In this document: positions 61,989 to 64,000 of the stretch, in pieces
How the letters are laid out: every line of letters starts with the position of its first letter
Position numbering within the stretch: the stretch's first letter is position 1
Assembly: GCA_963920575.1 (NCBI GenBank)
Contig: OY986966.1
Location: 14,463,297 to 14,527,296 of the forward strand
DNA length: 64,000 nt
Direction: 5' to 3'
Source of the DNA: Narthecium ossifragum
Taxonomy: Eukaryota > Streptophyta > Magnoliopsida > Dioscoreales > Nartheciaceae
The notes under the pieces: generated by a model
Seen by the model: only the letters and a program-made list of their open reading frames with translations
Told to the model about the DNA's origin: nothing
Database searches by the model: none
Position numbers and translations under genes: made by a program

Positions 61989-62763
61989 ATGCCTAGGAGA
62001 GGAAATTGGTCTCAAGCAGAGAACAATGATCTGCTAGAACTACTGAGGGAACGATATGTTAACAATTATGTCGTCAAATTCACGAAGCATGCATGACAGT
62101 TCGTTTTAGATGAATTCAACAAGGATCGTGAAGAAAAAGAAAAGCAGGACCTAAAAAACTTGAAAAACAGATTTAAGAACCTAAAAAAACATGCTGCCTA
62201 TAAAGAACTCCTGCGCAAGAGTGTTGGGGATGGAACTCTGAAACGAAGAAGCCTGATCCACCCGGGGGATGGAACACTGAAACGAACATGCCTGATCCAC
62301 CCGATGCAGCTGCAAGGTATAAAGTAGCTAAAGTAGAGAACTATTGCCCTATTCATAACCTCGGTGTAATAACACCTATTACATGAAATTGATTATATTT
62401 TCCTGTCTATTAGGAATGTAGGTTTGCGATCCTTAGAAATAAAGTTTACATCTTCAATGATATTATGAATCTCCTTAGAAGTAGGAATACTGTGACTGGA
62501 GAGTTTCATTCTTCCTCCAACAACAAGAGAGCAGAGAAAGAAAAGGCAGTGGTCAATATTGAAAGCAGTGGCTCATCGGATACTGCATCTGATGTCATGT
62601 CACCCCCTCCTCGCGTGTATCCATCTCGTGTGTCCACTCTAAACATTGACGGGCAACACGACTATGTGGGAGGATCAGTGCCCTCTGATTACAGTGATGA
62701 TTTGCAAGATTCGCCAGCCAATCACCTGATAGTGCAAAACACACTACATTCACAATATACATG
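61989..62763 (+). pseudogene. Myb/SANT-like DNA-binding protein gene, decayed
   Basis: From the ATG at 61989 the frame reads MPRRGNWSQAENNDLLELL, then a TGA at 62094 (Trp usual), then QFVLDEFNKD and LKNLKNRFKNLKKHAAYKEL. This matches the Myb/SANT-like domain (Myb_DNA-bind_3 type) of plant L10-interacting MYB-like and PIF/Harbinger-related proteins. A 39-bp tandem duplication lies in the next segment, which loses frame. A GT...AG intron may run from about 62317 to 62413. The serine-rich C-terminal part is open to TGA at 62762 (NNKRAEKEKAVVNIESSGSS). LTR I begins 55 bp later. Expected full domain function is DNA binding; this copy is broken. Confidence 0.65.
62227..62305. repeat. 39-bp tandem duplication in the Myb/SANT-like pseudogene
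   Basis: GGGGATGGAAC...CCTGATCCACCC is present twice with three or four differences. 39 bp is 13 codons, so the duplication alone would not shift frame. Confidence 0.8.
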
Positions 62764-62818
62764 AGGGGGGAGTGGTACTGGTATGGATACATCTGGTTCT
62801 TCCGGCAGCAAGCGTCCC

Positions 62819-64000
62819 TGTCGCGCCCCGACCCGCGTAGGCCCAACCGGGCCGGGCGACGCGAACCGGAACCTAACCTACTGCGGAAATTTTGACGAGG
62901 TTTCCCTCTAAGCATAGTGGTCTCCCTAGCAATTCATAATCATCCTGTATTATACAATCAATCACAAAACTCAAAGACTAAAACTGAAATATATACAAAT
63001 CCTCAACAGGGTAAAAGTTATACAAATCTCTCCCGTAGGAGGCTAACCAAGCAAAAGGGTAGAACTGACGATCACCGCACCTCAAGCACCGCCACGTCAC
63101 CAAACACCTGCCCGGTAGAGGCGACTGAAGAAGAGCTAGCGCCAGCACCTGCAAAACACAGCCCGGGTAGGAGTGAGCACTAAGCTCAGCAGGGACACTA
63201 CACTACGACACTCACAAGGGAGGGAACACAACAGTGCCGCCCCCAAGTCTACCCTAGGAGTATACAAGGGTCCCATAACCCTATCGGAAGTCCGTGAACG
63301 CAGGCCCAAAACACTGCAAACTCTCAACATGACACTGAACACTGTTTGGCGGGCAAGGACACCGCTGGGCAGGCATACCTCCTCCCAAGAGTCAAGAACA
63401 CCGGACACCGGCTACACTTCAGATACAACTTGGAGTCGACAATACCTCTAAATATCAAACCACATGTATTCAGGTCATCTAACCCTATCATCAAGATCGA
63501 TTGAATACTACAAATTGAGTCCTGGACCAAGCTACCCGCAACATCCTACACAGATGCGACTAATGCACAAAGCAATGCATGTTATGAGCACACGCAGGAA
63601 TATACAGATAAGCATGCATCAGTATGTGATTGTATATCAAACAAGGTCTGGGCACGGCACCCTGCCGTCCCGGGGTGGTGAACACGTAAATAGGGTCTAG
63701 GAGCTGCCACAGTGGTACCAACACCAACTGTCAGCAGTCCGCCACAACACCTGCATCGGGAAGCAGCCCCCGCAACCAACAACTCACAGATATCAAAGAT
63801 AAAGCCCTCGGCGCACGCCGGCATGCAAGGCTAAGGAAAGCTGTAGGCCTACCCGCCCGTTTATTCTAAACATCCCGGGAGTTGTCACTCCCCCGGTTTA
63901 CCACTACCCCTATTATAGGGCTAACATGCTTAAACATATGTACCAGATTATAAACAGTAACGAAAACAATCATACAAAGCCCCGCGTGCAAAAGCCACTT
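62819..64000 (-). mobile_element. LTR I (family A), cut by the window edge
   Basis: TGTCGCGCCCCG at 62819 is the reverse complement of the LTR end seen in J and K. The sequence then follows LTR J almost base for base, including the block GCACCTGC...CAGCCCGGGTAGGAG at 63141-63180. The element continues past 64000, and whether it is a solo LTR cannot be seen. Confidence 0.9.

Overview
This window reads as nuclear DNA of a flowering plant and is almost entirely transposable elements. The evidence is plant-type Ty3/gypsy gag-pol genes (Athila-like and Tat/Retand-like), primer-binding sites matching plant tRNAs, LTRs ending TG...CA with 5-bp target-site duplications (TSDs), and a Mutator-like element with a 9-bp TSD. 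I cannot name the species. I found no intact host gene; the only host-like coding traces are a gene fragment caught in a Pack-MULE and a decayed Myb/SANT-like gene near the right end.

Left nest (1-29716). Element H is a partial family-A, chromovirus-like element: its LTR runs off the left edge and ends at 3341, followed by a non-coding internal region. Into H went solo LTR G (4924-5241 + 26689-28764, TSD TTGTT). Into G went reverse-strand solo LTR F (5242-6424 + 25192-26683, TSD CTGGC). Into F went element E (6425-25186, TSD ATTAG), an 18.8-kb Tat/Retand-like element on the minus strand. E has two 2374-bp LTRs, gag, protease/RT/RNase H, archaeal-type RNase H and integrase on the minus strand. 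An opposing intron-containing gene of plant-mobile-domain type lies between pol and the 3' LTR.

Junction (about 29717-29810). H is joined directly to a truncated minus-strand Athila-like element D through a sequence carrying a duplicated 18-mer. This suggests a large deletion repaired with filler.

Right nest (29775-60930). Athila-like element C (plus strand, 5' part missing) hosts D, a 552-bp solo LTR (M, TSD ATAAA), solo LTR K (TSD CCTGG) and a full-length Athila-like element B (42748-55059, TSD CAGGT). B is interrupted by solo LTR J (TSD ACTCA), and D by a 1028-bp solo LTR L (TSD CCCTG). The 3' LTR of C contains a Pack-MULE (57032-58627) and a 1.0-kb palindromic insertion made only of B-like U3 pieces (58672-59691). 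Beyond C lie unassigned DNA, the Myb/SANT-like pseudogene (61989-62763) and the start of another family-A LTR, I (62819 to the edge).

Main novelty. Six LTRs from at least three families carry 8-bp palindromes of GATCGATC type in pairs whose starts are about 20-23 bp apart (two helical turns). The flanking bases are family-specific, and in four LTRs the nearest pair lies at a family-specific distance from the TATA box. Three other sequences (F, L and the D leader) carry arrays of a 22-bp inverted repeat, CGGTCGAT-N6-ATCGACCG. These arrays recur in LTRs that otherwise look unrelated and are not explained by any coding or structural role I recognise.
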